A stretch of 64,000 bases of DNA from Cellulomonas hominis (lineage in GTDB: Bacteria; Actinomycetota; Actinomycetes; Actinomycetales; Cellulomonadaceae), in NCBI RefSeq assembly GCF_014201095.1, contig NZ_JACHDN010000001.1, positions 2,914,001 to 2,978,000 of the forward strand, written 5' to 3'. Shown here piece after piece: positions 19,093-28,297 of the stretch. The notes under the pieces are model-generated. The model saw only the letters and a program-made list of their open reading frames with translations, had not been told where the DNA came from and ran no database searches. Each line of letters begins with the position of its first letter. Positions within the stretch are counted from its first letter, which is position 1. The translations under genes and the position numbers were made by a program.

Positions 19093-19703
19093 GCGAGACC
19101 CTCCACGTACCGCAGCACGTCGGCGTGCACCGGCAGCGCCCCGCTCGCGAGCGCCTCGTCGAGGGTCGGCGCAGCGAGGTCCTTCTCGGAGAGCTGCGGC
19201 GTGAGCGGGGAGCCGTCCCGGGCCGTGGTCGGCCAGTCGATGCCGATCCGCGGGTCGAGGGGGTGCACGCCGTGCTCGCGCCCCGGCGCGTACGGCGTCG
19301 AGCACAGGTACAGCACCGTGGAGTCGTCCTCCAGCGACATGAACGCGTGCCCGAGGCCCTCCGACAGGTAGATGGCCCGCCGGTCCACGTCGTCGAGCAG
19401 GACGCTGTCCCACTGCCCGAAGGCGGGCGAGCCGACCCGCAGGTCCACGACCACGTCGAGCACCGCGCCCTTGGCGCAGGTCACGTACTTCGCCTGGCCG
19501 GGCGGCACGTCGGCGTAGTGCACGCCGCGCAGCACGCCGGCCGCGGACACGGAGCAGTTCGCCTGCTGCACCTCGAACGAGTGGCCGACCGCGTCGCGGA
19601 ACGGGGCGCCCTGGAAGTACTCCAGGAACACGCCGCGCGGGTCGCCGTGCTGCTTCGGGGTGATCTCCCAGGCGCCCGGGACGGCGAGCGGGCGGTACGT
19701 CAT
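19089..19703 (-). CDS. rmlC: dTDP-4-dehydrorhamnose 3,5-epimerase
   Basis: This 204-residue cupin carries the RmlC pattern: DPRGVFLEYF (21-30), the substrate loop QANCSVS (47-53), the catalytic His62 in RGVH, and KGAVLDVVVDLR (79-89) followed by SPAFGQW. It epimerises dTDP-4-keto-6-deoxyglucose at C3 and C5 in dTDP-L-rhamnose synthesis. ATG 19703 is chosen for the AGGAGGA 6 nt upstream. It lies divergent from rmlD with overlapping promoter space, so the two are probably expressed together. The last codons overlap the convergent GT-C gene. Confidence 0.93.
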   Translation of the reverse strand: MTYRPLAVPGAWEITPKQHGDPRGVFLEYFQGAPFRDAVGHSFEVQQANCSVSAAGVLRGVHYADVPPGQAKYVTCAKGAVLDVVVDLRVGSPAFGQWDSVLLDDVDRRAIYLSEGLGHAFMSLEDDSTVLYLCSTPYAPGREHGVHPLDPRIGIDWPTTARDGSPLTPQLSEKDLAAPTLDEALASGALPVHADVLRYVEGLA

Positions 19704-19733
19704 GGTCTTCCTCCTGTTGCCGGTACGCCGCAC

Positions 19734-19739
19734 AGACTA
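19734..19739 (-). promoter_or_regulatory. -10 box TAGTCT for rmlC
   Basis: TAGTCT on the minus strand would start transcription about 24 nt before the rmlC ATG, leaving room for AGGAGGA. It lies 10 nt from the divergent rmlD box. Confidence 0.45.
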
Positions 19740-19749
19740 TCCAGCCCGG

Positions 19750-19755
19750 TAGATT
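19750..19755 (+). promoter_or_regulatory. -10 box TAGATT for rmlD
   Basis: TAGATT on the plus strand predicts a start near 19762, giving a leader of about 37 nt to GTG 19799. It is divergent from the rmlC box. Confidence 0.45.
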
Positions 19756-19798
19756 GGGCCGCCGCCGCCGGGACCGGCGGATGACGACGGGAGACGAC

Positions 19799-20647
19799 GT
19801 GCGGTGGTTGGTGGTCGGTGCGGCCGGCATGCTGGGGACGGACCTGGTGCGGGTGCTCCAGGAGCGCGGTGAGACCGTGGCGGGGGCCGACCGGGACACG
19901 GTCGACATCACCCGGGCGGAGTCCGCCGCGCGAGCCGTGCGCGAGTACGACGTGGTCGTGAACTGCGCGGCGTACACGGCCGTGGATGCCGCCGAGTCCG
20001 ACGAGCCGGCTGCCTTCGCGGTCAACGCGGTCGGGCCGGCCAACCTCGCGCGGGCGTGCGCGGCGGCCGGGGCGCGGCTGGTCCAGATCTCGACGGACTA
20101 CGTCTTCGACGGGGCCTCGGCGGAGCCGTACCCGGCGGACGCGCCCGTCGACCCGCGCTCGGCGTACGGCCGGACGAAGGCGGCGGGCGAGTGGGCCGTG
20201 CAGGCGGCGGGCGCCGACGCCCTGGTCGTCCGCACGGCGTGGCTCTACGGGGCGCACGGGGCGTGCTTCCCCCGGACCATCGCCCGGGTGGCCCGGGAGC
20301 GCGGCGCGCTCGACGTGGTGGCAGACCAGATCGGCCAGCCGACGTGGACTGTGGACCTCGCAGGCCTGGTGGTGGACCTCGTCACGGCGGGCGCGCCCGC
20401 GGGTGTCTACCACGGGACCTCGACCGGGCGGACGAGCTGGCACGGCTTCGCCCGGGCCACCGTCGCCGCGGCGGGCATGGACCCGGAGATCGTGCGCCCG
20501 ACGACGTCGGAGTCGTACGCCCGCCCGGCTCCGCGCCCGGCGTTCTCGGTGCTCGACCACGCCAGCGTCCGCGCGGCGGGCGTCGAGCCGATCGGCGACT
20601 GGCACGACCGGTGGCAGGCGGCGGCGGAGTCGGTGCTCGCCGGCTGA
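19799..20647 (+). CDS. rmlD: dTDP-4-dehydrorhamnose reductase
   Basis: The 282-residue SDR protein has GAAGMLG (7-13), NCAAYTAVDAAE (55-66), STDYVFDG (98-105) and YGRTK (123-127), the standard RmlD set. It makes dTDP-L-rhamnose using NAD(P)H, the last step of the pathway. GTG 19799 is preferred because GGGAG lies 6 nt before it and the protein then opens with VRWLVVGAAG like family members; ATG 19781 would add six residues. A strong 12-bp hairpin follows the stop and is shared with the convergent rmlA. The rhamnose made here would feed WbbL (46218) and the rhamnosyltransferase-like GT2s. Confidence 0.93.
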   Translation: MRWLVVGAAGMLGTDLVRVLQERGETVAGADRDTVDITRAESAARAVREYDVVVNCAAYTAVDAAESDEPAAFAVNAVGPANLARACAAAGARLVQISTDYVFDGASAEPYPADAPVDPRSAYGRTKAAGEWAVQAAGADALVVRTAWLYGAHGACFPRTIARVARERGALDVVADQIGQPTWTVDLAGLVVDLVTAGAPAGVYHGTSTGRTSWHGFARATVAAAGMDPEIVRPTTSESYARPAPRPAFSVLDHASVRAAGVEPIGDWHDRWQAAAESVLAG

Positions 20648-20653
20648 CGCGCC

Positions 20654-20680
20654 GGGGCCGGGCGGTGCCCGCCCGGCCCC
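20654..20680. terminator. 12-bp perfect hairpin between rmlD and rmlA
   Basis: GGGGCCGGGCGG and CCGCCCGGCCCC pair around a TGC loop in the 39-nt gap between convergent genes. There is no T tract. It probably ends transcription or stabilises 3' ends in both directions. Confidence 0.6.
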
Positions 20681-20686
20681 GTGCCG

Positions 20687-21556
20687 TCAGCGACCCTGCT
20701 CGAGCAGCCCGAGCAGATAGGTGCCGTACCCGGACTTCACCAGCGCCTCGGCCCGCGTGCGCAGCTCGTCGTCGCTCAGGAACCCGCGCCGCCAGGCGAC
20801 CTCCTCCGGGGCGCCGACCTTGAGGCCCTGGCGGTGCTCGACGGTCCGGACGAAGTCCGAGGCCTCCAGCAGCGAGTCGAACGTGCCCGTGTCGAGCCAC
20901 GCGGTGCCGCGGGGGAGGACCTCGACCTGCAGGCGGCCCTGCTCGAGGTAGTGGCGGTTGACGTCGGTGATCTCGTACTCACCGCGCGCGGACGGCTCCA
21001 GGTCCCGCGCGATCGCGACGACGTCGTTGTCGTAGAAGTACAGGCCCGGCACGGCGTAGGAGGACTTCGGCGCGGCCGGCTTCTCCTCCAGCGACAGCGC
21101 GCGGCCCTGGGCGTCGAACTCCACGACGCCGTACGACGTGGGGTCGGCGACGCGGTAGGCGAACACCGCGGCGCCGTCGATGTCCTCGAACCGGGTGAGC
21201 TGGGACCCGAGGCCCGGGCCGTAGAAGATGTTGTCGCCGAGGACCAGCGCCGCCGAGTCGTCCCCGACGAAGTCCGCGCCGAGGACGAAGGCCTGGGCCA
21301 GGCCGTTGGGCTCGGCCTGGACCGTGTAGCTGATCGAGATGCCGAACTGCGACCCGTCGCCCAGCAGGCGCTGGAACTGCTCCGCGTCGTGGGGCGTCGT
21401 GATGACCAGGACGTCCCGGATGCCGGCGAGCATGAGCGTCGACAGCGGGTAGTAGATCATCGGCTTGTCGTAGACCGGGACCAGCTGCTTGCTGACGCCG
21501 AGGGTGATGGGGTGCAGGCGGGTGCCGGAGCCCCCGGCCAGGATGATGCCGCGCAT
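20687..21556 (-). CDS. rmlA: Glucose-1-phosphate thymidylyltransferase
   Basis: This 289-residue enzyme opens with [16 protein letters not shown], the nucleotidyltransferase pyrophosphorylase motif, then [18 protein letters not shown], which binds substrate and is nearly invariant in Rml[13 protein letters not shown] and [10 protein letters not shown] are also present. It makes dTDP-glucose from glucose-1-phosphate and dTTP, and is normally feedback-inhibited by dTDP-rhamnose. The start at 21556 is fixed by the motif; CACAAT 8 nt upstream may be a weak -10 box. It stands alone on the minus strand, 59 nt downstream of the six-gene glycosyltransferase block. Confidence 0.95.
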   Translation of the reverse strand: MRGIILAGGSGTRLHPITLGVSKQLVPVYDKPMIYYPLSTLMLAGIRDVLVITTPHDAEQFQRLLGDGSQFGISISYTVQAEPNGLAQAFVLGADFVGDDSAALVLGDNIFYGPGLGSQLTRFEDIDGAAVFAYRVADPTSYGVVEFDAQGRALSLEEKPAAPKSSYAVPGLYFYDNDVVAIARDLEPSARGEYEITDVNRHYLEQGRLQVEVLPRGTAWLDTGTFDSLLEASDFVRTVEHRQGLKVGAPEEVAWRRGFLSDDELRTRAEALVKSGYGTYLLGLLEQGR

Positions 21557-21615
21557 GGGCACCCATTGTGGCGCATCCGGGCCGGTGGCGCGGTCGTTCG
21601 CCCCGGGAGGCCCGC

Positions 21616-22725
21616 TCAGCCGGCGGCGACGGCGCGGTAGACGCGGGCGTGCTGCTCGGCGGCGTCGTCCCAGCGGAAGCCGGCCGCGCGGGCGCGCGCG
21701 GCGGCGCCGAGCGCGTCGCTGTCGCCCAGCGCGCGCTCCAGCCCCGCGGCGAGGTCGTCCGGGTCGTGCGGGTCGACGAGCACGCCGGCGTCGCCGGTCA
21801 CCTCCGCCATCGACGTGTCCCGCGACGTCACGACGGGCGTCCCGACGGACATCGCCTCGAGCACGGGCAGGCCGAAGCCCTCCCAGAGCGACGGGAAGCA
21901 GAACGCCGTCGCCGCGGCGTACACCGCGCGCAGGTCGGCGGCGGGGAGCCGGCCGAGGGACAGGACCCGCGACTGCCACGCGCCGGCGGGCGGCTGGGCG
22001 GGCAGGTCGCCCCACCCGGGCGGACCGACCAGGACGAGGTCCACCCCGGGGTCCCGCTCGGCCAGCCGCGCGAACGCGGCGAGGACGCCGGCGACGTTCT
22101 TGCGCGGCTCGAACGTGCCGCACCACAGGACGAACCGCTCGGGCAGGGCGAGCCGGCGGCGGACGTCGGCCACGTCCTGCGCGGTGACGTCCCACTGCGG
22201 GGCACCGTGCGGGACCACGTGCACGCGCGCGGGGTCCAGCCCGGCGGCGACGCAGTCGTCCGCCGTCGCGCGGGACGGGACCACGACGGCGGACGCCTCC
22301 CGTCGGGTGCGCTCGAGCGCCCGGGTGAAGAAGCCGACCCCGCGGGGCGTGAAGTGGTCGGGGTCGCGGAGGAAGGCGAGGTCGTGGACGGTGACGACCA
22401 GCGGCCGGGCCGTCGGCGGGATCGCCCAGGTCGACGCGTGCACGACGTCGAGCCCGCGGACCGCCCACTCCGGCCGGGGCGCGCCCAGCCAGTTCCACGC
22501 GCGGTACAGGGGGTACCGGGGCAGGCCCAGGGAGCGCACCGGCACGGGCACCCGGTACTCCTCGGGCGCCGGGTGGCGGTGGGCCGCGGCCAGGCCCGTC
22601 AGGCGCAGGTCGGTGCGCTCGCGCAGGGCGTGCAGCAGCTCGACGAGGTACGACGCGGAGCCGCCGGGGACGCGCTGCCAGGCCTGCTCGACGGTGACGC
22701 CGACGTGCACCGGGGCCCCGGTCAC
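21616..22725 (-). CDS. Glycosyltransferase family 4 (GT-B)
   Basis: The 369-residue protein is GT4, with the [12 protein letters not shown] acceptor loop near residue 20, [10 protein letters not shown] near 115, [14 protein letters not shown] at the domain junction, and [18 protein letters not shown] with the E-x7-E pair. These features group it with mannosyl/rhamnosyl GT4 enzymes such as the WbdA-like set, but the donor cannot be read from sequence. It starts with GTG in a GTGA overlap with the preceding GT2 and is the last gene of the block that begins at 27267. Confidence 0.88.
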   Translation of the reverse strand: MTGAPVHVGVTVEQAWQRVPGGSASYLVELLHALRERTDLRLTGLAAAHRHPAPEEYRVPVPVRSLGLPRYPLYRAWNWLGAPRPEWAVRGLDVVHASTWAIPPTARPLVVTVHDLAFLRDPDHFTPRGVGFFTRALERTRREASAVVVPSRATADDCVAAGLDPARVHVVPHGAPQWDVTAQDVADVRRRLALPERFVLWCGTFEPRKNVAGVLAAFARLAERDPGVDLVLVGPPGWGDLPAQPPAGAWQSRVLSLGRLPAADLRAVYAAATAFCFPSLWEGFGLPVLEAMSVGTPVVTSRDTSMAEVTGDAGVLVDPHDPDDLAAGLERALGDSDALGAAARARAAGFRWDDAAEQHARVYRAVAAG

Positions 22726-23753
22726 CGGACCGCCCCGTCCGGGACGAGGAGCGCCGCGACGGCCGCGCGCGGCACGGTGGCCGCCCGGTCGACGGCACGA
22801 CGGCGGCGCAGTGCCGCGGGGGTGGCGGCGAGCACCCGGCCGAGCACCCGGGCGCGACGCCGGCGGTCGGGGCCGAGGACCGCGCGCGCGACGCTGCGGG
22901 CGGCGGCCCGGGCGACCACGGCGACGGGCGCGTGCACGAGCGCGACCACGAGGCGGTTCCGCTCGTTGTGGTCCTGGAAGAACGCCGAGCCGGCGCCGGA
23001 GGACCCGGCGTGGTCGTGCTCCGTGACCGCGTCGTGCACGTAGGCGACCTCCCAGGCCCGGCGGCGCAGCCGCCACGACATCTCGGTGTCCTCGTAGTAC
23101 ATGAAGAGGGACGCGTCGAGCGGGCCGACGTCCTGCACCGCGGCGCGCAGCAGGGCCGCGCAGCCGCCGTTGAACCCGAAGACCCGGGCCGGCGGGGCGG
23201 GCTCGCCGGCGTCGGCGAGCCAGCCGCGGTCGCGGCCGTTGCCGGAGCGCGTCACCTCGTTGCCGGTGCTGTTGAGCAGCCGGAGCCCGTCGGCGTCGGG
23301 GGTGCGGACCCACGCGCGCCCGGCGTGGTCCACGAGCCCGGCCTCGCCGGGGGCCGCCGGGCGGAACCGCCCGCGCAGCAGGACCCGGCCCGTGACCGCG
23401 CCGAGCCGTGCGCCGCCGACGCCGGGCCGGTCGAACGGTGCCGCGATCCGGTCGAGGAAGCCGGGCTCGGCCGTGGCGTCGTTGTTGAGCAGGACGACGA
23501 CGTCCCCGGTGGTCGCCTCGATGCCCGCGTCGACGCCGCCCGCGAACCCGGTGTTCCGGTCCAGGGCGACGACGCGGACGCCCGCGCGCCGGCGCAGCGC
23601 CTCCACGGTGCCGTCCGTCGAGCCGTTGTCGACGACGACGACCTCGACGGCGCGTCCGCGGGTCTCCTGCGCGGCGAGCGAGTCCAGGCAGCGCTCGGTG
23701 AGGCCGAGGCCGTTCCAGGTGACGACGACGACGCTGACCGACGCGAGGGTCAT
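22722..23753 (-). CDS. Glycosyltransferase family 2, rhamnosyltransferase-like
   Basis: This 343-residue GT-A protein has VDNGSTDG (41-48), [12 protein letters not shown] (66-77), the DxD equivalent NND (90-92), and [13 protein letters not shown], which supplies the catalytic base region in WbbL-type enzymes. The C-terminal 100 residues are Arg/Ala-rich and amphipathic, suggesting membrane association. It would transfer a sugar, plausibly rhamnose given the rml genes close by, to a polyprenyl-linked acceptor. ATG 23753 overlaps the DUF2304 stop, and its own stop overlaps the next GTG. Confidence 0.88.
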   Translation of the reverse strand: MTLASVSVVVVTWNGLGLTERCLDSLAAQETRGRAVEVVVVDNGSTDGTVEALRRRAGVRVVALDRNTGFAGGVDAGIEATTGDVVVLLNNDATAEPGFLDRIAAPFDRPGVGGARLGAVTGRVLLRGRFRPAAPGEAGLVDHAGRAWVRTPDADGLRLLNSTGNEVTRSGNGRDRGWLADAGEPAPPARVFGFNGGCAALLRAAVQDVGPLDASLFMYYEDTEMSWRLRRRAWEVAYVHDAVTEHDHAGSSGAGSAFFQDHNERNRLVVALVHAPVAVVARAAARSVARAVLGPDRRRRARVLGRVLAATPAALRRRRAVDRAATVPRAAVAALLVPDGAVR

Positions 23754-24154
23754 GCCGCGGGGTCGCCGGGCGCCGGGGCCCGGTCGTCTGGGCCCGCGGG
23801 GTGCTGGTCGTGCGCGGCGAGGCTCTGGCGGACGTCGAGCCGGAGCAGGGCGACCTCCTCGGCGAGGGTGCGCGTCTCCTCCTCGAGCGCCGACACCTCG
23901 GTGCTCAGCTGGATGCACACCCCGAGGAGGACCAGCGAGGCCAGGGCGAACAGGAGGTTCGCGGGCGTCTGCACGCCGACCAGGTCGGACAGCCAGAACG
24001 CGAGCCCGGGGAAGATCCCGATCACCACGACGGCGAGGGTGAGGACGATCCAGATCGCGGCGTACTTCTCCCGGATGCGCCGGGTGCGCAGCAGCTGGAC
24101 CAGCGCGGCGGCCAGGCCGAGGCAGACGACGATCGAGATGACGGTGAGCCTCAT
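23750..24154 (-). CDS. DUF2304 small membrane protein
   Basis: The 134-residue protein has three hydrophobic helices (about 4-22, 32-56, 63-83), the family sign REKYAAIWI (28-36), and a C-terminal coiled coil (about 85-112) with an acidic, Pro-rich end. DUF2304 proteins commonly accompany a polyprenyl-phosphate glycosyltransferase of the dolichol-phosphate-mannose-synthase type, as here, where the GT2 at 24151 overlaps its start. It may anchor or assist that enzyme. The biochemical role of the family is not established. Confidence 0.85.
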   Translation of the reverse strand: MRLTVISIVVCLGLAAALVQLLRTRRIREKYAAIWIVLTLAVVVIGIFPGLAFWLSDLVGVQTPANLLFALASLVLLGVCIQLSTEVSALEEETRTLAEEVALLRLDVRQSLAAHDQHPAGPDDRAPAPGDPAA

Positions 24155-24900
24155 GCGGTGGCCTCGAGGTCGAGCGCGGGCTGCGCCGCGGTCGTGGGGC
24201 GGGACAGGGCGATGACGAGGGCGATGGCGGCGCGGCCGAGGAAGACCGCCGCGCGCACGGGCGAGTGCGACGGGCGACCACCGGCGCGCGGGCGCATCGC
24301 GACCCCGACCTGGCGGACCACGAGCCCGGAGCGGGCCGCGATGACGAGGGACTCGACCGTGTCGCCCAGGTACTCGGCGGGGTAGTTCCCGGCGAACAGG
24401 GTGATCGCGCGCCGGCCGCTGAGCTTGAAGCCGGACGTCGCGTCGGTCAGGCGGGTCCGGCACACGCGGGACAGGACGGTCGCGAGGAGCCGCATCGACC
24501 ACCAGCGGGGCCCGCGGGCCTCGTAGCTGCCCACGCCCGCGAACCGGGCGCCGATCACGATGTCCGCGCCCTCGGAGTCGAGGGTCTCGAGGAGGCGCGG
24601 GATCTCGCGCGGGTCGTGCTGCCCGTCCGCGTCGACCTGGACGGCGAGGTCGTACCCGCGGCGCATCGCGTACGTGTAGCCCGCGCGCATCGCACCGCCG
24701 ACGCCGAGGTTGATCGGCAGCTCGAGCACCTGCGCCCCGGCCCGGGCGGCGATCTCGGCGGTGCGGTCGGTGGAGCCGTCGTCGACGACGAGGACGTCGG
24801 CACCCGGGACGGCGTCGAGGAGCTCGGCGACGACGGCCGCGACCGTGGCCTGCTCGTTCCAGGCGGGCACGATGACGAGCATGCGCGCGGCGGATGGCAT
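24151..24900 (-). CDS. Polyprenyl-phosphate glycosyltransferase-like GT2
   Basis: This is a 249-residue GT-A protein. VPAWNEQATV near the N terminus, VDDGSTD (39-45), LGVGGAMRAGY and DADGQHDP (90-97) match dolichol-phosphate mannosyltransferase-like enzymes, which make a lipid-phosphate sugar for GT-C enzymes. TDATSGFKLSGRRA is also typical. There is one weak hydrophobic segment near residues 215-235 and no clear TM domain, so membrane binding probably depends on the adjacent DUF2304 protein. The donor it makes could serve the GT-C-like proteins at 16939, 31833 or 37370. Confidence 0.85.
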   Translation of the reverse strand: MPSAARMLVIVPAWNEQATVAAVVAELLDAVPGADVLVVDDGSTDRTAEIAARAGAQVLELPINLGVGGAMRAGYTYAMRRGYDLAVQVDADGQHDPREIPRLLETLDSEGADIVIGARFAGVGSYEARGPRWWSMRLLATVLSRVCRTRLTDATSGFKLSGRRAITLFAGNYPAEYLGDTVESLVIAARSGLVVRQVGVAMRPRAGGRPSHSPVRAAVFLGRAAIALVIALSRPTTAAQPALDLEATA

Positions 24901-24904
24901 GCGG

Positions 24905-26173
24905 TCATCCTAGCCGCGCCCGCACGATCTCCCGGCGCACCACGAACGCGTGCACCAGGACGCCGACCAGGGGTCCGACGGCCAGGCTGAGGACGGCGCG
25001 CGGGTTCAGGTCACCGGGCAGGACCAGCAGCGCCGCCGACACCACGGTCGCGGCGAGCCAGCCCAGCGCGTACGCGGCGTGCCGCCCGAGCGCGAGGACG
25101 GCCGCGCCCGTGAGCGTGAGCAGGGCCAGCGCGCAGGCGCTCGCCGTCAGGCCTGCGAGCAGCCCGGGCGAGACCCGGTAGTCGGGGCCCAGCACCACGG
25201 CCATCAGCCACGGGCCGACGAGCGCCGCCGCGCCGGCCCCGACGGCCCCGACCGCCACGATCGCCCCGCCGACCTGCACCAGCGGCCGCGCGCCGCGGTC
25301 CCGGTGCTGCAGGAAGTGCGTGATCGCGACGCCCTGGTAGGCGTTCAGGGGGATGAGCAGCGGGGCGCGGGTGAGCTGCACGGCGAGCAGCAGCGGCCCG
25401 GCCTGCGCGTACGCCTCGGAGGGGGTGGTGACCCGGAGCAGCACGGGGAAGCCCACGACCAGCGCGGCGCTCGCGGCGGTCCCGACCATGGCCTGCACGG
25501 TCGTCGCGGCGTATGCGCGGGCCGGGACGCCGACCCGGTGGCGGCGCGCGGCGCGGACGGCCGGCGTCGCGGCGAAGCCCAGCCACGTCGCGGCGGCCAG
25601 GCCCGCGCCGGCCGCGAGGCCCGCGACGCCCCACCCGACCGCGGCGGCCGCCGCGGTGAGCACCAGCCGCACGAGCGACTCCGCGCCCACCAGGCGGGCG
25701 TAGGGCGACCACGCGCCGCCGCCGGCCAGCGCACCGGCGACCGACGCGTGCCCGGAGAACGCGACCACGGACACGGCGACGACCGCGACCAGGGGCCACG
25801 GGTCCGGCCCGAGCACCCTCGAGGCCCACAGCGGCGAGGTGACCGCCAGGGCGGCCGCGAGCGACGCGCCGACGAGGAGCCCGAACCGCACCGCCCGCGG
25901 CCCGCGCGGTGCGACGGCGCCGTCGAGCAGTCCCACGCGCACGGCCCGCGTCGTCTCGTTCTGCAGCCCGCCGAGGATGCCGAAGCAGAAGAAGAGCAGT
26001 CCCCAGAAGGCCAGGAAGTCCGCGTTCGCCGCGGGCGTGAGCACCCGCGCCGCGATGAGCAGCACCAGGTACCCGGCCCCCGCGGCCACGAGCGAGGCGA
26101 GCCCCACGCTCCCGAAGCGCGAGGTCCGGTCGTCGGGTCGCGCGGCGCCCGCGGCACCCGCGGGGGCGGTCAC
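24905..26173 (-). CDS. Polysaccharide flippase-like multi-pass membrane protein
   Basis: The 422-residue protein has about 12 hydrophobic helices. FWGLLFFCFGILGGLQNETTR lies in helix 2 and the following loop, a pattern seen in actinobacterial Wzx-like proteins. It would flip a lipid-linked repeat unit. The start GTG at 26173 overlaps the GT4 stop (GTGA), and its stop is 4 nt from the next gene. It is the second MOP-like flippase in the window and only distantly resembles the one at 279, so the two may serve different polymers. Confidence 0.7.
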   Translation of the reverse strand: MTAPAGAAGAARPDDRTSRFGSVGLASLVAAGAGYLVLLIAARVLTPAANADFLAFWGLLFFCFGILGGLQNETTRAVRVGLLDGAVAPRGPRAVRFGLLVGASLAAALAVTSPLWASRVLGPDPWPLVAVVAVSVVAFSGHASVAGALAGGGAWSPYARLVGAESLVRLVLTAAAAAVGWGVAGLAAGAGLAAATWLGFAATPAVRAARRHRVGVPARAYAATTVQAMVGTAASAALVVGFPVLLRVTTPSEAYAQAGPLLLAVQLTRAPLLIPLNAYQGVAITHFLQHRDRGARPLVQVGGAIVAVGAVGAGAAALVGPWLMAVVLGPDYRVSPGLLAGLTASACALALLTLTGAAVLALGRHAAYALGWLAATVVSAALLVLPGDLNPRAVLSLAVGPLVGVLVHAFVVRREIVRARLG

Positions 26174-27267
26174 CGCCGCACCTGCGCGGCCGCGAGGTAG
26201 GCGTCCTCGTGCGCGGCGGCGCACGCCTCCCAGGTGAACTCCCGGGCGCGCTCGACGCCCCGGCGCGCGAGCGCGTCGGCGTCGGCGAGGGCCGCACGGA
26301 CGCCGGCGGCGATGGCTCGGGGGTCGGTCGCGTCGAACAGCACGGCGGCGTCGCCGCAGACCTCCGGCAGCGACCCGGAGTCCGACGCCGCGACCGGGCA
26401 GCCGGAGGCCATCGCCTCGAGCGGCGGGATGCCGAACCCCTCGTACAGGCTCGGGAACACGAGGCACGCGGCCGAGCGGTACAGCGCGAGCAGCTCCGCT
26501 CGCGGCACCAGCCCGCGCACCTCGACCCAGTCCGGCAGCGGCCCCAGGTCGTCCAGCGCGCCGCCGGTCAGGACGAGGCGCAGGTCCGGGTCGTCCTCCC
26601 GGAGCAGGCGCACGGCCTCGACCAGGCGCGCGTGGTTCTTGTGCGCCCAGCCGCGGGCCGGGTACAGCAGGAACCGCTCGCGCTCGCCGAGGTGCGGCGT
26701 GAACGCCGTGGGGTCGACGCCCAGGTGCGCCACCGTGACCCGCTCCGGGGGGATCCCCAGGTGGTGCACGATCCGGTCCTTCGCGAAGGCGCTGACCGTG
26801 ACGACGCGGTCGGCCCGGCGGGCGGCACGCTCGTACGTGAACCGGCGGTACAGCCGCTCCGCCCGGGAGAACAGGTGCGGCAGGTCGAGGTGCTGCACGT
26901 CGTGCAGCGTGAGGACCACGGCGTCGGAGCGTCGCGCGCGGGGCAGCGGCACCGTGAACGGGTAGTGCACGACCCCGGGTGCGACGCGCGCCAGCAGGCG
27001 CCGGCGTCGCAGCGTCGCGGCGACCAGGGTCCGCAGGCGGGCGGCGGTCGAGGCGCCCGGCGTGATCTCCGGGGCGAGCACCTCCGGGACACCGGGGACG
27101 ACCCCGGCCGCCGCCGCCGGCACGAGCGCCGTCGCACGCACGTGGCGGGACGCCCCGAGCGACCGGCCCAGCTCGCGCGCGTAGGTCTCCGAGCCACCCA
27201 TCCCGCCGGGGACCAGCGTGAGCATCGCCAGCGTGACGTGCGGGAGCTCGGTGGACGTGTCGCTCAC
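26170..27267 (-). CDS. Glycosyltransferase family 4 (GT-B), first gene of a six-gene operon
   Basis: The 365-residue GT4 protein opens with VTLAMLTLVPGGMGGSETYAR (acceptor-side glycine-rich loop, about 12-32). It has LTLHDVQHLDLP, VTVSAFAKDRIV, YPARGWAHKNHARLVEA at the domain junction, and EGFGIPPLEAMASGCPVAASD with the E-x7-E pair. GTG 27267 gives the conventional start; longer frames run antisense through neighbouring genes and are shadows. Sequence and order suggest it builds the repeat unit flipped by the next gene product. It diverges from the GT2 at 27355 across an 87-nt gap. Confidence 0.88.
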   Translation of the reverse strand: MSDTSTELPHVTLAMLTLVPGGMGGSETYARELGRSLGASRHVRATALVPAAAAGVVPGVPEVLAPEITPGASTAARLRTLVAATLRRRRLLARVAPGVVHYPFTVPLPRARRSDAVVLTLHDVQHLDLPHLFSRAERLYRRFTYERAARRADRVVTVSAFAKDRIVHHLGIPPERVTVAHLGVDPTAFTPHLGERERFLLYPARGWAHKNHARLVEAVRLLREDDPDLRLVLTGGALDDLGPLPDWVEVRGLVPRAELLALYRSAACLVFPSLYEGFGIPPLEAMASGCPVAASDSGSLPEVCGDAAVLFDATDPRAIAAGVRAALADADALARRGVERAREFTWEACAAAHEDAYLAAAQVRR

Positions 27268-27312
27268 AGGGTTCTGCCTCCGGGTCGGGTGAGCCGCCGT
27301 GCGCGGCCCCTC

Positions 27313-27318
27313 TAGTCT
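27313..27318 (+). promoter_or_regulatory. -10 box TAGTCT upstream of the GT2 at 27355
   Basis: TAGTCT predicts a start near 27325, giving about 30 nt of leader with GGGAAGG before the ATG. An ATG at 27324 is out of frame with the gene. Confidence 0.4.
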
Positions 27319-27354
27319 GGCCCATGTCATCCGTCCGACCGGGAAGGCCCCTGC

Positions 27355-28248
27355 ATGCCGCTCGACATCTTCGTCCCGTACTGGGGCGACCCCGCCCTGC
27401 TCCGCGAGACGGTGGCGAGCGTGCTGGCCCAGCGCAACGGTGACTGGCTGCTCACGGTGGTCGACGACGCCTACCCGGACGAGTCCGTCCCCGCCTGGTT
27501 CGCGACGATCGACGACCCGCGCGTCACGTACGTCCGCAAGGAGCGCAACGAGGGCATCACGGCCAACTACCGCACCTGCGTGTCGATGGCGACGCAGGAC
27601 GCGGTGGTCATCCTGGGCTGCGACGACGTGCTGCTGCCGGACTTCGTCGACGTCGTGCTCGCGGCGCGCACCCGGTTCCCGCGGGCCGCGGTGGTGCAGC
27701 CCGGCGTCGAGGTCATCGACGAGCACGGCCGGGTCGTGCGCCCGCTCGCGGACCGCGTGAAGCAGGACGTGGTGCGCCCGCGCGCGCGGACGGCCCGGGT
27801 GCTCGGGGGCGAGGCGCTCGCGGCGAACCTCATGCACGGCGACTGGCTGTACTGGCCGTCGCTGGTGTTCCGCCGGGACGTGCTGGTCCGCACGCCGTTC
27901 CTCGACGACCTGCCGCTCATCCAGGACCTCGCGCTCGTGATGGACATGGTCCTGGACGGCGAGCAGCTCGTCCTCGAGCCCACCGTGTGCTTCCGGTACC
28001 GGAGGCACAGAGCCAGCGCCTCGTCGGCGTCGCTCATCGACGGCCGCCGGTTCGCCGGCGAGCGGACGTACTTCGCGCACGTCGCGCAGCGCTGCGACGC
28101 GCAGGGCTGGCACCGCGCCGCCCGCGCCGCGCGCCTGGCCGCGACGTCCCGGCTGCACGCCCTGACCCTGCTGCCGCGCGCCGCCCGGACGGGCGGCGGC
28201 GCGGTCCGGACGATGCTCCGGCACGCCTTCGGGCCGATGCGCCCGTGA
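27355..28248 (+). CDS. Glycosyltransferase family 2
   Basis: This 297-residue GT-A protein has FVPYWGDP near the N terminus, VDDAYPD (36-42), GITANYRTC (67-75) and GCDD (88-91) as the metal-binding acidic motif. The C-terminal 70 residues are basic. It probably acts on a cytoplasmic lipid-linked acceptor. It precedes the epimerase gene by 49 nt on the same strand, and the pair may supply and transfer the same sugar, though this is only inferred from order. Confidence 0.85.
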   Translation: MPLDIFVPYWGDPALLRETVASVLAQRNGDWLLTVVDDAYPDESVPAWFATIDDPRVTYVRKERNEGITANYRTCVSMATQDAVVILGCDDVLLPDFVDVVLAARTRFPRAAVVQPGVEVIDEHGRVVRPLADRVKQDVVRPRARTARVLGGEALAANLMHGDWLYWPSLVFRRDVLVRTPFLDDLPLIQDLALVMDMVLDGEQLVLEPTVCFRYRRHRASASSASLIDGRRFAGERTYFAHVAQRCDAQGWHRAARAARLAATSRLHALTLLPRAARTGGGAVRTMLRHAFGPMRP

Positions 28249-28297
28249 CGACGCCCGACGGCACCTCGCACGTCGGCACCCGAGGAGAGGAAGCACA

